This document shows, piece after piece, positions 9,456 to 19,034 of a stretch of 64,000 bases of DNA (the first letter of the stretch is position 1; the number at the start of each line of letters is the position of its first letter). The stretch lies in the NCBI GenBank assembly GCA_030432695.1, contig JAUILN010000002.1:744001-808000 (forward strand), read 5' to 3'. The notes beneath the pieces were generated by a model, which was not told the origin of the DNA, made no database searches, and worked only from the letters and a program-made list of their open reading frames with translations. The stretch is from a bacterium. Its GTDB lineage: Bacteria; Planctomycetota; UBA1135; UBA2386. A program made the position numbers and the translations under genes.

Positions 9456-10358
9456 CTACGCACTGAACCGCCGCTTCACCCGCCCCTTCCACAGCTGCAT
9501 CCGCAGCTTCCCGGTCCGCTCTGGCTCCACGCACTCCCCGCGATACTCCTCCCCCCGCCGCAGCCAGTAGCGGCAGAAGGTCTTCGCGGTCAGCCCCCAC
9601 TTGGCGAGGAACTGGTGGCTCCCGGGGTTGCGCTGCACGCGACCGACCGTCTTCGACATGAAGTGGTAGGCGCGGCTGGCAGCGACCCCGCGGAACTCGC
9701 GGACGCCGGCCTCCCAGAGCTTCTTCGAGAAGTCCGGATCGGAGTACAGGCCTGGCGTGAACTCGGTGCTGTAGCCACCGACGAGATCCCAGAGCTTCGC
9801 GGGCACGACGTTCGGTGGCCAGGTCGCGCCCGACCAGTCGCGCTTGGGCAGCTCGGCGAACCCGGCGAGCAGCGCCTCCTCGCGGAAGTCGTCGGGCGAG
9901 GAACCGAAGTCGTGGGGCTGGATCGCGGCGCCGTTGCCGGTCGCGCGCGGTTCGATCAGCGTGCCCGACAGGAAGAAGCGGTCGTGGCCGAGGTCGTCGA
10001 TCGCGTCGAGGAGCGCCCGGTCCCAGCCCGGACACAGGTACATATCGTCGTTGGCGTAGGCGATCAGGTCGGTCGTCGCCATCGACCGCATCGCGTTGAC
10101 GGCATAGCAGACGCCGACGTTCCGGACCGAGGACGTGTGGTCGTAGCCATGGTCGCGGACCCACCCGAGCGTGCCGTCGCTGCCCTCGTTGACGTGGACG
10201 ATCACCTGGTGCCGCGCGTCCGAATGGCGCTCGATCGACGCGAGGCACAGCTGCAGGAACGGTAGGTTGTTCCAGCTCGGGATGAGGATCGACATCCGAC
10301 TGCCGGCCGCGTCGCGCGTGCCACGGTGGTACTCGATCTCCGGAAGGAACTGCTGCAT
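9456..10358 (-). CDS. Family 2-type glycosyltransferase
   Basis: 300 residues. The GT-A fold starts with [20 protein letters not shown] and continues with [13 protein letters not shown], a DXD-like metal/nucleotide motif [13 protein letters not shown], and an acceptor-side segment with [12 protein letters not shown]. It should transfer a sugar from an NDP-sugar to a cell-surface or secreted acceptor. I chose the ATG at 10358; a second ATG at 10295, directly at the fold start, is possible but would drop a conserved-looking [10 protein letters not shown] lead. It is divergent from the next gene across 57 nt, which must hold both promoters. Confidence 0.85.
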   Translation of the reverse strand: MQQFLPEIEYHRGTRDAAGSRMSILIPSWNNLPFLQLCLASIERHSDARHQVIVHVNEGSDGTLGWVRDHGYDHTSSVRNVGVCYAVNAMRSMATTDLIAYANDDMYLCPGWDRALLDAIDDLGHDRFFLSGTLIEPRATGNGAAIQPHDFGSSPDDFREEALLAGFAELPKRDWSGATWPPNVVPAKLWDLVGGYSTEFTPGLYSDPDFSKKLWEAGVREFRGVAASRAYHFMSKTVGRVQRNPGSHQFLAKWGLTAKTFCRYWLRRGEEYRGECVEPERTGKLRMQLWKGRVKRRFSA

Positions 10359-10415
10359 CGGGACCGACACGATAGCCGCACGGGGCCGAGTCGCTACGCT
10401 CGGGAACCGCGAGCG

Positions 10416-11156
10416 ATGCAGGTCCGACTGATCTCCTACAACGTGCACAAGTGCATCGGCGGCGTCGACCGCCGGTACGAGCCGGAGCGCGTGGTCGACA
10501 CGCTGGCCCACCACGAACCCGACGTGGTGATGCTGCAGGAGTGTGCCAACGGCAGCGGCCGCCGCAATTGGCACCGCCAGGTCGACCTGCTCGGCGACGG
10601 CCTCGATCTCCGCCACCGCACGTGGTTCCCCAACCACCGCTTCCGCCGTGGCGGCGAATATGGCAACGCCATCCTGAGCCGCTGGCCGATCGTCTCGACC
10701 GAGAACATCGACCTCACGGTGGCGGGCCGGAAGAAGCGCAGTGTGCTGCATGGCCACGTGCGGGTGCGGACTCCCGACGGGCATTCACGGACGCTGCACG
10801 TGTTCAACATGCACCTGGGCCTGCGCGAGGACACCCGCCGCCGCCAGCTCGACCGCTTCGTCGACTGCCAGCCGTTCGCCGGCCTGCACCGGGACACGCC
10901 AGTGGTGGTCGGCGGTGACCTGAACGACGTGTGGGGCACGCTCGGGCCGCGGCACTTCGAGGCGGCGGGGTTCGCGCCGATGCCGCGGCGCATCCGCACG
11001 TTCCCGGCCTGGGGGCCGTTCCAGGCGCTCGACGGTCTGTACGTACGTGGGGACCTGCGGATGCTGCGCATCGAGGCTTCCCGACTTGCCCTGGCGCGGC
11101 GGGCGTCCGACCACTTGCCGCTGGTCGCGTTGCTGGAGCTGACCGCAGCCGGCTGA
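10416..11156 (+). CDS. Endonuclease/exonuclease/phosphatase-family protein
   Basis: 246 residues covering the whole fold: ISYNVHKC at the N-terminus (metal-binding Asn), MLQEC with the catalytic Glu, GGDLND with the Asp/Asn pair, and ASDHLPLVA with the C-terminal catalytic His. Members hydrolyse phosphodiesters in DNA or lipids, or inositol phosphates; the substrate cannot be told from sequence. No signal peptide is seen. The start at 10416 opens the first strand, with only a weak ribosome site (GAGCG). Confidence 0.87.
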   Translation: MQVRLISYNVHKCIGGVDRRYEPERVVDTLAHHEPDVVMLQECANGSGRRNWHRQVDLLGDGLDLRHRTWFPNHRFRRGGEYGNAILSRWPIVSTENIDLTVAGRKKRSVLHGHVRVRTPDGHSRTLHVFNMHLGLREDTRRRQLDRFVDCQPFAGLHRDTPVVVGGDLNDVWGTLGPRHFEAAGFAPMPRRIRTFPAWGPFQALDGLYVRGDLRMLRIEASRLALARRASDHLPLVALLELTAAG

Positions 11157-11253
11157 CTGCCGGCGGGGCCGCCAGAATTCCCCTGGCGCCCGTCCTGGTG
11201 GCCGACCGACGCCGCCGATAACTTCGAAGTGGACGGCTCCCGTCCCGAGGATC

Positions 11254-12717
11254 ATGGCCAGAGCAGACCACGAACCCGCAGAGCCGGTCACGTCCGGGCC
11301 GTCGCGTAGCGGACCGATGTCCGCGATGTCGGCGGACGACGAGCCGCGACACGCCGTTGCGTCCCCGGCAACGGGGGGTGACCACCCGCCGGAGGATCCG
11401 CTTCACGGTGGCGACGGCGACGGCCGGTCGCCCGGTGGAGGATCCCAGGGTCCGCTGCCACCACCGTGGGACCGGATCTTCTCGCTCGGCACCCGACTGT
11501 TCGTCTGGGGCCTGCTGGCCAGTCTGCTCTATCTCCTCCGACCGTTCTTCCTGCTGGTCTTCCTGACCTTCGTGTTCGCCTACATCCTCGAGCACGGCAC
11601 AGAGGGTCTACGCCACCGCATCACCAATCGACCGTTCCGGGTGGTGATCGTGGCGCTGGTGTTCATCGGCACGTTGGTCTCGAGCGGCATCCTGCTCGCG
11701 CCGGCCTTCCAGAAGCAGGCCCGCAAGATCGCCCTCGAGTTCCCGACCTACCTCGCCTCGATCGACGAAGAGGTCCAGCGGCTGCGCAGCGACTCCGAAA
11801 TGCTGCGCGACCTGATTCCGCACGACATGCGGACTGCAGACCTGATCGCCCGCTTCGCCGGAGTCGTCGAGCGCACCGCGCCCGACCTGCCACCGAAGGA
11901 GAAGGAGCCGAAGGTCCTACCGATCCGCGTCGAAGTGGACCCGGACTTCGTGGGCCCCCCCGCTCCCTACACCGTCGTCACGCCTCCCACCGAAGAGAGC
12001 GAGGTCGTGGCGGCGCGCAGCCAGGAGAAGATCAACGAGCTGGTCGAGATCATCATGGACGTCGCGAGTCCGATCCTCGGCGTGACCTCGTCGTTCCTGC
12101 TGTCGCTGCTGTTCGCGTTCCTGATCGTCCTCGACCTGCCGCGGCTGAGCCGCGCGGTCCACAGTCTGGCGAAGACCAAGATCGGCTTCATCTACGAGGA
12201 GGCTGCCGGGAACATCCACGACTTCGGCGCGATGCTCGGCCGCGCGCTCGAGGCCCAGTTCCTGATCGCGATCTGCAACACGGTGCTGACCGCGATCGGC
12301 CTGTGGCTGCTCGGGATGACCGACAACGTGATCTTCCTGGCGACGATCGTGTTCTTCTTCAGCTTCATCCCGGTGGTCGGCGTGTTCATCAGCTCGACCC
12401 CGATCTGCCTGGAGGCGCTGTCGGTGGACGGCGTGGGACTGATGTTCGCCGCGGTCCTGATGATCACGATCATCCACATGATCGAGGCGTACGTGCTCAA
12501 CCCGCGGATCTTCGGCCACCACCTGCACATGAACCCGGTGCTGGTGCTGATCGTGCTGACGATCGCCGGCAAGCTCGCCGGCATCTGGGGCCTGATCCTC
12601 GGCCTGCCGGTGGTGAACTACGTGTTCAAGCACGCGATCCGGCACAGCAGCCGCCCCGCACCCGCCGCCGAGGCCAAGGTCGCGGCCACCAAGGCCTCGA
12701 GCGGTTCGTCACCTTGA
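11254..12717 (+). CDS. AI-2E family (PerM/YhhT-like) membrane protein
   Basis: 487 residues. A hydrophilic lead of about 75 residues rich in Gly, Asp and Pro is followed by paired membrane helices (LFVWGLLASLLYLLRPFFLLVFL), a soluble middle of about 120 residues and five to six C-terminal helices. The pattern FFFSFIPVVGVFISS and the closing GKLAGIWGLILGLPV are typical of the AI-2E transporter/permease family. Family members include proposed autoinducer-2 exporters and Na+/H+ antiporters. GAGG precedes the ATG by about 4 nt. It overlaps the next gene by 4 nt (TTGA). Confidence 0.9.
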   Translation: MARADHEPAEPVTSGPSRSGPMSAMSADDEPRHAVASPATGGDHPPEDPLHGGDGDGRSPGGGSQGPLPPPWDRIFSLGTRLFVWGLLASLLYLLRPFFLLVFLTFVFAYILEHGTEGLRHRITNRPFRVVIVALVFIGTLVSSGILLAPAFQKQARKIALEFPTYLASIDEEVQRLRSDSEMLRDLIPHDMRTADLIARFAGVVERTAPDLPPKEKEPKVLPIRVEVDPDFVGPPAPYTVVTPPTEESEVVAARSQEKINELVEIIMDVASPILGVTSSFLLSLLFAFLIVLDLPRLSRAVHSLAKTKIGFIYEEAAGNIHDFGAMLGRALEAQFLIAICNTVLTAIGLWLLGMTDNVIFLATIVFFFSFIPVVGVFISSTPICLEALSVDGVGLMFAAVLMITIIHMIEAYVLNPRIFGHHLHMNPVLVLIVLTIAGKLAGIWGLILGLPVVNYVFKHAIRHSSRPAPAAEAKVAATKASSGSSP

Positions 12718-13865
12718 GTTCCGCGCAACAGCTCAGCGACGTCGAGACCCCGGCCCTGGTGCTCGACCGCCCCCGACTGGCCCGCAACGTCGCGCGGATG
12801 GAGGCCCGCTGCCGAGAACTCGGCGTGGCGCACCGACCGCACCTGAAGACCTCGAAGTCGCTGGAGGTCTCGCGGTTGATTCCGTCGGCCCGCGGGCACG
12901 GCGCGACGGTGTCGACGGTGCGCGAAGCCGAGTACTTCGCAGCCGACGGCATCAGCGACCTGCTCTACGCGGTGTCGATCGCGCCCGGCAAGCTGCCGCG
13001 GTTGGCGAGAGTGGCCGAGACGGGAGCCCGCCTGCACCTCGCGGTCGACCACCCGGACACGCTGCGGTTGCTCGCCGAGGGTTGGGCGACCCTCACCGAG
13101 GCCACCGCTTCGGTGCTGCTCGAGATCGACTGCGGCGAACACCGCTCCGGCCTCGAGCCCGACGATCCGCTGCTGCTGCAGCTGGCGCGGTCGATCGAAG
13201 CAGCCACCGGCCTCGCGCTGGGCGGCGTGTTCACCCACGGCGGCCAGAGCTACGGCGCGGCGGGTCCGGCCGGAGTGCGCGCGGTCGCCGAGTCCGAGCG
13301 CGCCACAGCCGTCGCCGCACGCGATGCACTGCGCTCCGCCGGCCACGACTGCGGAATCGTTAGCGTCGGCTCGACCCCCACAGCGATGCACGCCGAGCAC
13401 CTGCGAGGCGTGACCGAACTGCGCGCCGGGGTGCACGTGTTCGGCGACGTGTTCCAGGCCGCGCTGGGCAGCTGCGCGCTCGACGACGTCGCGCTGAGCG
13501 TGCTGACCACGGTGGTCGGCCACCAACGCCACGGCCGGTGCCTGGTGGTCGACGCGGGCGGGCTGGCGCTGTCGAAGGACCGCAGCACCGCCGGCCTCGC
13601 CGCCGAGCACGACTGCGGCTACGGCCTGCTGACGACCCGCGAGGGGCGGCTGCTCGAGGGCCTGCGCGTCGCCCACGCCTACCAGGAACACGGGATGGTC
13701 GAGCTGCCGTCCGGCGCCTCGTTCGCCGACTTCCCGATCGGCAGCCAGCTCCGCGTGCTGCCCAACCACGCCTGCATGACCGCTGCGGCCCACGACTGCT
13801 ACCACGTGGTCGACGACGATCCGGAACGGGTCGTCGCGGTGTGGTCGCGGATCAACGGCTGGTAG
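12714..13865 (+). CDS. PLP-dependent D-amino acid lyase, D-threonine aldolase / D-serine dehydratase-like
   Basis: 383 residues. The N-terminal alanine-racemase-type barrel has the PLP lysine in HRPHLKTSKS (K45). Mid-barrel motifs are LLEIDCGEHRSG and GVFTHGGQSY. The C-terminal domain ends with the zinc-site signature PNHACMT followed by HDCYHVV, as in D-serine dehydratase-like (DSD1-like) enzymes. It should cleave or dehydrate a D-hydroxy-amino acid using PLP and a divalent metal. The start is TTG inside the TTGA overlap with the upstream gene; no other in-frame start leaves the fold intact. Confidence 0.9.
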   Translation: MSSAQQLSDVETPALVLDRPRLARNVARMEARCRELGVAHRPHLKTSKSLEVSRLIPSARGHGATVSTVREAEYFAADGISDLLYAVSIAPGKLPRLARVAETGARLHLAVDHPDTLRLLAEGWATLTEATASVLLEIDCGEHRSGLEPDDPLLLQLARSIEAATGLALGGVFTHGGQSYGAAGPAGVRAVAESERATAVAARDALRSAGHDCGIVSVGSTPTAMHAEHLRGVTELRAGVHVFGDVFQAALGSCALDDVALSVLTTVVGHQRHGRCLVVDAGGLALSKDRSTAGLAAEHDCGYGLLTTREGRLLEGLRVAHAYQEHGMVELPSGASFADFPIGSQLRVLPNHACMTAAAHDCYHVVDDDPERVVAVWSRINGW

Positions 13866-13870
13866 GCGGG

Positions 13871-13903
13871 AGCCCGGCTGCCCTGGCAAGGCCCGGGTTT
13901 TGT
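13871..13903 (+). terminator. Intrinsic terminator after the PLP enzyme gene
   Basis: AGCCCGG (13871-13877) pairs with CCGGGTT (13893-13899), with a small inner GCC/GGC stem in the loop, followed by TTTTG. It begins 5 nt after the stop codon. The T-run is short, so strength is uncertain. Confidence 0.5.
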
Positions 13904-13996
13904 GGAACCCTCGCCGCGCCCCGGACGCAATCGGGTTCGGCTACCCGGCAGCCATCGCCGACCGCATCCCCCTGACCGACACCAAGGAGACCACCC

Positions 13997-15133
13997 ATGC
14001 GTCGTTGCGCAGCCCTCCTGCTCCTGCTCACCGCACCCCTCGCCAGCCAGACGACCTGGATCGTCGACGCCAGCGGCGGACCCGGCGCGCAGTTCACCGA
14101 CATCCAGGCCGCGGTCGACGCCGCCGCCGACGGCGACCGGATCCTGGTCCGCGCCGGCAGCTACGCGCCCTTCCAGATCGACGGCAAGGGACTGGCGGTA
14201 CTCGGCGAGGACAACGTGCTGCTGCGCGGAACCGGCCAGCTCCACGTCTCGAACACGGCGCCGGGCCAGGACGTGGTATTGACCGACCTGGACCTCGACG
14301 CCTCGCCGCCGATCTTCAGCAACCACGGGGCGACGCTGTGCCGCGGCCGCCTGTTGATGGAGCGCGTGACACTTCGCCTCGCCGGCTCGAGCACCCGATT
14401 CGAAGGCTGTGCCGACCTCCGCTTCAGCGAGTTGGAGACCCAGGCGGGAATCGCGGTCACCAACAGCACCGCCACGATCACCGACTCCAGGTTGCTCGCC
14501 GGAGTGCTGACCCTGTTCCCCCCGCCCGCCCTGCAGGTGAGCGACTCGCGGGTCACGATCTCGAACAGCTCGGTCTCCGGCCAGTCCCAGTTCAACCGCG
14601 CCGGCCCGTCGTCGGCGATCGCGATGTCCGGAGCCAGCGTGCTGACCCTGACCGACGACGGCACCCACCTGATCGCCGCGGGCGGCAGTCAGGCGGGCCC
14701 ATACTCAGGCATCTCCGGCAGCGGCACGGTGGTCCGCGACCCGAACGTCACGATCCAGGGCTCGTCCGGTGGCCCGGCGGTGGACCTCGGGATCCAGGAA
14801 ATCGTCCGCGCCATCCCGTGCCTGAGCGTCCGCCCCGAGCCGGCGCGTAGCACCATCGAACTTGCGCTCACCGGCGCCACCGGCGAGGCCTACGCGGTGT
14901 TCTTCGGTCTGCCCGCCGCACCGTTCGAGCTGCCCGGTATCGGCGGGACCATCGGCATCGGCGCGCCGCTGGCGTCGTTCCTCGGGGTGTTCGGCGGCGG
15001 CCCGGTGCAGCAGACCTACGGCATCGGTCCCGGACTGCCGCCGGGTTTCCAGCTCTGCTGGCAGGCGATCGCCAGCGATTCGGGAGAGAGGTGGCACGTC
15101 TCGGCGCCGGCGACCTACGCGCGGACGCGGTGA
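13997..15133 (+). CDS. Secreted beta-helix-like protein, tandem paralogue 1
   Basis: 378 residues. AAGGAGA lies 7 nt before the ATG. A signal peptide (RRCAALLLLLTAPLASQ) leads into TTWIVDASGGPGAQFTDIQAA, then AADGDRILVRAGSY, the opening turns of a pectate-lyase-type parallel beta-helix. The helix continues with short repeated strands to about residue 240. A separate C-terminal beta domain follows (GLPAAPFELPGIGGTIGIG and GPGLPPGFQLCWQAIA). No catalytic residues are evident. It is probably a surface or polysaccharide-binding protein. A small GC hairpin (15148-15164) lies between it and its paralogue. Confidence 0.75.
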   Translation: MRRCAALLLLLTAPLASQTTWIVDASGGPGAQFTDIQAAVDAAADGDRILVRAGSYAPFQIDGKGLAVLGEDNVLLRGTGQLHVSNTAPGQDVVLTDLDLDASPPIFSNHGATLCRGRLLMERVTLRLAGSSTRFEGCADLRFSELETQAGIAVTNSTATITDSRLLAGVLTLFPPPALQVSDSRVTISNSSVSGQSQFNRAGPSSAIAMSGASVLTLTDDGTHLIAAGGSQAGPYSGISGSGTVVRDPNVTIQGSSGGPAVDLGIQEIVRAIPCLSVRPEPARSTIELALTGATGEAYAVFFGLPAAPFELPGIGGTIGIGAPLASFLGVFGGGPVQQTYGIGPGLPPGFQLCWQAIASDSGERWHVSAPATYARTR

Positions 15134-15207
15134 TCGCGGGATTCCTGAACCCCCGCGCGGGGTTGGGGAACAATGGGGGGCCCGTCCGGAACCCCGGAAC
15201 CCACACC

Positions 15208-16341
15208 ATGCGCGTCACCTTCCCGCTCCTGCTCCTGCTCACCCTCCAAGCCCCCGCCCAGTCGACCTGGATCGTCGACGCGAGCGGGGCCCCCGATGCC
15301 GACTTCACGTCGATCCAGGCTGCGGTCGATGCCGCGGCGGACGGCGACCGGATCCTGATCCGCGCGGGGCAGTACCACGGCTTCGAGATCGTCGGCAAGG
15401 GGCTCGCGCTGCACGGGGAGGCCGGCGTGCAGCTCTCGGCGACGGGCACGCTGCACGTCGTCGGCACACAGCCGGACCAGACCGTGACGATCTCCGACGT
15501 GCACGTCCGCGGCGTGTCGATCGGCAGCGGCCAGGGTGCCACCGACTGCCGCGGTCGGGTCGTTCTCGAGCGCATCCTGTTCGACGCGCTCACCACGAGG
15601 CCGACGTTCGCCCGCTGCGAGGACGTGCGGGCCCGGTTCGTCGACCTGCGTCTGCCGCTGAGAGTCGTCGACTCGCGGCTGGCGGCCTCCGACAGTCGCT
15701 TCCAGGCCGGTCTGCTCTATCCGCTGGGCGGCGTGGGGATGGACATCGGGAACAGCGACGTGACGCTGGCGCGGTGCGAAGTGAGCGGCTCGCTCGCAAC
15801 CGGATTCGGCATCGCGCATCCCGCGGTCCGTCTGGCCTCCTCCTCGCTCAGGCTGACCGGCGACGAGTCGTCGACCTTCACCGCGTCGCCAGGGACCACG
15901 CTCACCACGCACGCCATCGACGGCACCGGCAGCGTGGTCCGTGATCCGCGGGTCTCGTTGCTCTCGACGGGCGGTGCCGCGCGGGTCGCTCCGTCGTTGC
16001 TGGACACGGTCGTGCCGATCCCCGACCTTCAGGTGTTGGGAGATACGCGCGCGGGAAACCGGGTCAGCGTCCGCCTGCGCGGTGTCGAGGGCGAGATCTG
16101 GGGCCTCATGGTCGGACTTCCCGGCGCTCCGGTGCAGCTGCCCGGCATCGGCGGCGCGATCGACTACACCACCCCGATCGTGGCGCTGCAGGGAGTCTTC
16201 GGCACGGAACCCGTCTGGCTGAGCTACACCGCGGTCTCCGGCCTTCCCCCGGGGTTCGCGTTCTGCTGGCAGGCCATCGCCAGCGAACCGGGCGGAACCT
16301 GGCAGCACTCCAACTCGGAGACCTGCGCACGCGCTCGCTGA
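15208..16341 (+). CDS. Secreted beta-helix-like protein, tandem paralogue 2
   Basis: 377 residues, collinear with the preceding gene from signal peptide to C-terminus: STWIVDASGAPDADFTSIQAA, AADGDRILIRAGQY, and the closing LPGIGGAIDY, then GLPPGFAFCWQAIASEPGG. The ATG at 15208 opens the signal peptide; no strong ribosome site is visible, so its expression may depend partly on read-through from its neighbour. Conserved ends with a freely varying middle suggest that the helix surface is diversifying between copies. The enzymatic role, if any, is unknown. Confidence 0.75.
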   Translation: MRVTFPLLLLLTLQAPAQSTWIVDASGAPDADFTSIQAAVDAAADGDRILIRAGQYHGFEIVGKGLALHGEAGVQLSATGTLHVVGTQPDQTVTISDVHVRGVSIGSGQGATDCRGRVVLERILFDALTTRPTFARCEDVRARFVDLRLPLRVVDSRLAASDSRFQAGLLYPLGGVGMDIGNSDVTLARCEVSGSLATGFGIAHPAVRLASSSLRLTGDESSTFTASPGTTLTTHAIDGTGSVVRDPRVSLLSTGGAARVAPSLLDTVVPIPDLQVLGDTRAGNRVSVRLRGVEGEIWGLMVGLPGAPVQLPGIGGAIDYTTPIVALQGVFGTEPVWLSYTAVSGLPPGFAFCWQAIASEPGGTWQHSNSETCARAR

Positions 16342-16360
16342 TCGACCGCCCACTGGCCGC

Positions 16361-17326
16361 TCAGGCCAGGCCGATCGGCGCACCCAGGACATCGGGCAGC
16401 GACGGCCGGTAGCTGTCCACCGCGGCGACACGCCGCTGGACGCTCGAGTGCAGCACGGCTCCTTCGGGCAATCGACGCTTGCTGCGGCCCAACAGGGTCC
16501 AGATGGGCGGCTGCAGGGACTCGTGGATCGCGCCGGCCGGATCGGGGCGGACGTGCCTGTCGATGTAGCTCTTCTTGAACTGCAGGCCGTGGCGCGCCGC
16601 GTGTTCGAGCATCCACAGCAGCGCGACGTCCGACAGGGCTGCCTCCGCATAGCCGCCGCCGACGTCGGAGTGCACACCGGGGAACCACTGCTCATCGACC
16701 CGCGGGTCGGGCTCCCACAGCAGCGGTGGGAACTTCTTGCGCTGCTCGTCGATGGCCACCGCGTGGTAGCCGGCGGTGACGTTGGCACTGAGCACGAGGT
16801 CCTTGTAGGGCGCGTCGTTGGTGGCCTTGACGGTGTCCCAGACCCCGACGAACTCGACCTTCACGTCGAAGAACCGGCCCTCGGCCTTGAGCTCGTCGGC
16901 GGCGCGGCGGTCGCGGTTCAGGTAGAGCTCCCAGCCGAGTTGGGTGTCCCGCGAGGTCCGCGGCACGCCGCTATGTTCCAGCAGTCCCGCGAAGCGACGC
17001 GCCGAGTAGGCGCCGCGGCTGAAGCCGATCAGGAAGATCCGGTCGAGTGAGTCCGCGCCGCCCGATTCGGCCAGGCGATTGCGCAGGAAGCGGTAGGCGC
17101 CGAGCAATCGCTTCTCCAAGCCGTAGCCATAGATGCCGCCGCGAACGATCTCCCAGGCCCGCGAGCCGACGCCCTGCTCGTAGTGCTGGCGTTGCTGCCC
17201 GTTGTTGCTGCGCATCGCCTTCAGGAACTTCACCACGTTGGTGTCGCACGAGGAGCCGTCTGCCCCGGTCTCGGGCTCGTTCCAGGTGCCGTCGAAACCG
17301 ACCACCAGATTGCGCGGACCCGCCAT
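16361..17326 (-). CDS. DUF2235 (Tle1-type) alpha/beta-hydrolase, predicted lipase
   Basis: 321 residues. The fold opens with NLVVGFDGTWNEP, the oxyanion-side strand typical of DUF2235, and carries the nucleophile elbow GFSRGAYSARRFAGLL (S103). Later come FVGVWDTV and WFPGVHSDVGGGY, which supply the catalytic Asp and His regions. DUF2235 includes type VI effector phospholipases of the Tle1 group as well as housekeeping hydrolases. No signal peptide or TM is seen. It starts 2 nt after the stop of a small lipoprotein gene, so the two are co-translated; that pairing resembles lipase/immunity pairs. No secretion-system gene is present in the window. Confidence 0.85.
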   Translation of the reverse strand: MAGPRNLVVGFDGTWNEPETGADGSSCDTNVVKFLKAMRSNNGQQRQHYEQGVGSRAWEIVRGGIYGYGLEKRLLGAYRFLRNRLAESGGADSLDRIFLIGFSRGAYSARRFAGLLEHSGVPRTSRDTQLGWELYLNRDRRAADELKAEGRFFDVKVEFVGVWDTVKATNDAPYKDLVLSANVTAGYHAVAIDEQRKKFPPLLWEPDPRVDEQWFPGVHSDVGGGYAEAALSDVALLWMLEHAARHGLQFKKSYIDRHVRPDPAGAIHESLQPPIWTLLGRSKRRLPEGAVLHSSVQRRVAAVDSYRPSLPDVLGAPIGLA

Positions 17327-17328
17327 GG

Positions 17329-17730
17329 TCAGCGCCCCTCTCCCACGACGTCGGCGTCGGGGTCCCAGACGTCGCCGTCGTCCTCGTCGTTCTCGCCGGA
17401 GGACTCGCTCGGGACGCACCACCATTCCACCGACTGCGGTGCGTACAGGCCGAGGGTTGCGACCGAGGCCAGCGCGAACAGGAAGTTGTCGTGGTACTCG
17501 ACCCGGTAGATCTGGAAGCCCGGCTCGCACTTCTGCACGTCGGGCGTCGACCAGAGGAAGCCCCAGAACGAGGCGTGCACCGTCTCGCTCCGGGAGACGG
17601 CCTCGGGCGTGAGATCGAAGTCACCTCCTCCCTCGAGCTCGAAGCTGCTGCAGGCCACAGCACAAAGGAACAACGGGACCACGAGGAGGGTGCGCGCGAA
17701 CGAACGGATCGGGATGGACGGCTCCTTCAT
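17329..17730 (-). CDS. Small Bor-like lipoprotein
   Basis: 133 residues. The N-terminus ends in a lipobox-like LFLCAVAC with C27 as the likely lipidated residue. The body resembles the lambda Bor / Iss family: an HASFWGFLW strand, a central Cys, then NFLFALASVATLGLYAPQ and a late Cys, comparable to Bor's TLGIYTP ending. The tail is acidic (SSGENDEDDGDVWDPDADVV) and not part of the family. Bor proteins are outer-membrane lipoproteins linked to serum resistance. It is transcribed just ahead of the DUF2235 lipase gene with 2 nt between them. Confidence 0.65.
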   Translation of the reverse strand: MKEPSIPIRSFARTLLVVPLFLCAVACSSFELEGGGDFDLTPEAVSRSETVHASFWGFLWSTPDVQKCEPGFQIYRVEYHDNFLFALASVATLGLYAPQSVEWWCVPSESSGENDEDDGDVWDPDADVVGEGR

Positions 17731-17786
17731 GCCGACACCGTAGCTCCGCACCCCGCCGCTCGACAGACTTCGTCGAACCGGACGAC

Positions 17787-19034
17787 TCACCCCGCGCCGG
17801 CGGACACCACCGTGACCTGCCCCGGGTGCAGGTGGGCACGCGCCACGCGGCTCACGTCGTCGGCGGTGACCGCACGGATCAGCTCCGGATACCGCTCGAG
17901 GTAGTCCTCCGGCAACCCGAAGCGCTTGCGCCGGATCGCGTAGGACACCAGGTTGGCGTTGCGCTCCAACCCGAACACGTAGCTGCCGGTCAGGTAGTCG
18001 TGGACGTCGCGCAGTTCGTCGGCGCTCGGCGGCTCGTTGCGTAGCCGCTCCATCTCGTCGAGGAACCCGTCGACCGCCTTCTGACGGTGCTCGGCCGAGG
18101 TGCCGATGTAGGCGGTGAAGGTGCCGGGCTGCAGGCCGGCGTTGGAGGTGATCGCGGCATGCACGGCGTAGCAGAGACCCTGCTCGTCGCGCAGCCGGCG
18201 ACTGATCCGCGAGGTGAATCCCGGTCCGGTGCCGAGGATGTGGTCCATCACCAACAGCGCGTGGAAGTCCGGGTCGGAGCGCACCACGCCGAGGTGCCCG
18301 ACGAACAGATGGACCTGCTCGCGGTCCATCGGCAGATGGATGTCGCGGCGCTTCGTCGCCAGCGCCGGTGCGGCGAACGGCTCGCGCGGCACGAGGCTGC
18401 CGCGGAACGAGCGGAAGGCCTTGCTGGCGAGGTCGAGCGACTCCTCGACCGGCATCGGTCCGGCCAGGGCCACGATCGCCTCCTCCGGCACGAACTGCCG
18501 GCGATGGAAGCGTTCCAGGTCGGCGGGTCGGTAGCCGGCGATGGTCTCGGCATCGGCGTAGGCCGGACGACCGTAGGGGTGGTCGCCGTAGACCTCGGCA
18601 CGGAATCGCCTGCGGGCGACCAGCCGCGGATCGGAATCGTCGTCCTCGATCTCGGCGACGATCTCGTCCTGGACGCGCCGCACGTCGCGGGTCTTGAAGG
18701 CCGGCTCGAAAACCGCCTCGCGGAGCAGCCGCAGCGCCTTGGCCGCCTCCACTGCGGGGCACTGGATCGTCCCACCCGACTCGCTGCTCTCGAAGGCGCC
18801 GCCGAGGTTCTCGACCGCTTCGGCGAACTCGTTGCCGTCCCGCTTGCGGGTGCCTTCCTCGAGGCAGTTGCCCACCAGATAAGACAGGCCATGCTCGCCG
18901 GAACGCTCGTCGAGACGGCCGACCCGCAGCGAAGCGGTGGCCGCGAAGGTCTCCACGCCGGGGTTCTGCACCGCCAGCACGGTCAGGCCGTTGCGCAGGA
19001 CCCGCTCACCGATGTGTAGCGCGACGGTCGCCAT
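17787..19034 (-). CDS. M16 peptidase-like subunit, catalytically inactive
   Basis: 415 residues with the two-lobed insulinase/pitrilysin fold: RNGLTVLAVQNPGVETFAA, DERSGEHGLSYLVGNCLEEG, and a second lobe with GPGFTSRISRRLRDEQGLCY. The zinc motif HxxEH is lost; by alignment with its neighbour the positions are Y52, G55 and N56. This is the pattern of the regulatory subunit in heterodimeric M16B peptidases. Its ATG overlaps the stop of the active subunit by 1 nt (TGATG), so the pair is made together and probably assembles as a dimer. Confidence 0.88.
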   Translation of the reverse strand: MATVALHIGERVLRNGLTVLAVQNPGVETFAATASLRVGRLDERSGEHGLSYLVGNCLEEGTRKRDGNEFAEAVENLGGAFESSESGGTIQCPAVEAAKALRLLREAVFEPAFKTRDVRRVQDEIVAEIEDDDSDPRLVARRRFRAEVYGDHPYGRPAYADAETIAGYRPADLERFHRRQFVPEEAIVALAGPMPVEESLDLASKAFRSFRGSLVPREPFAAPALATKRRDIHLPMDREQVHLFVGHLGVVRSDPDFHALLVMDHILGTGPGFTSRISRRLRDEQGLCYAVHAAITSNAGLQPGTFTAYIGTSAEHRQKAVDGFLDEMERLRNEPPSADELRDVHDYLTGSYVFGLERNANLVSYAIRRKRFGLPEDYLERYPELIRAVTADDVSRVARAHLHPGQVTVVSAGAG

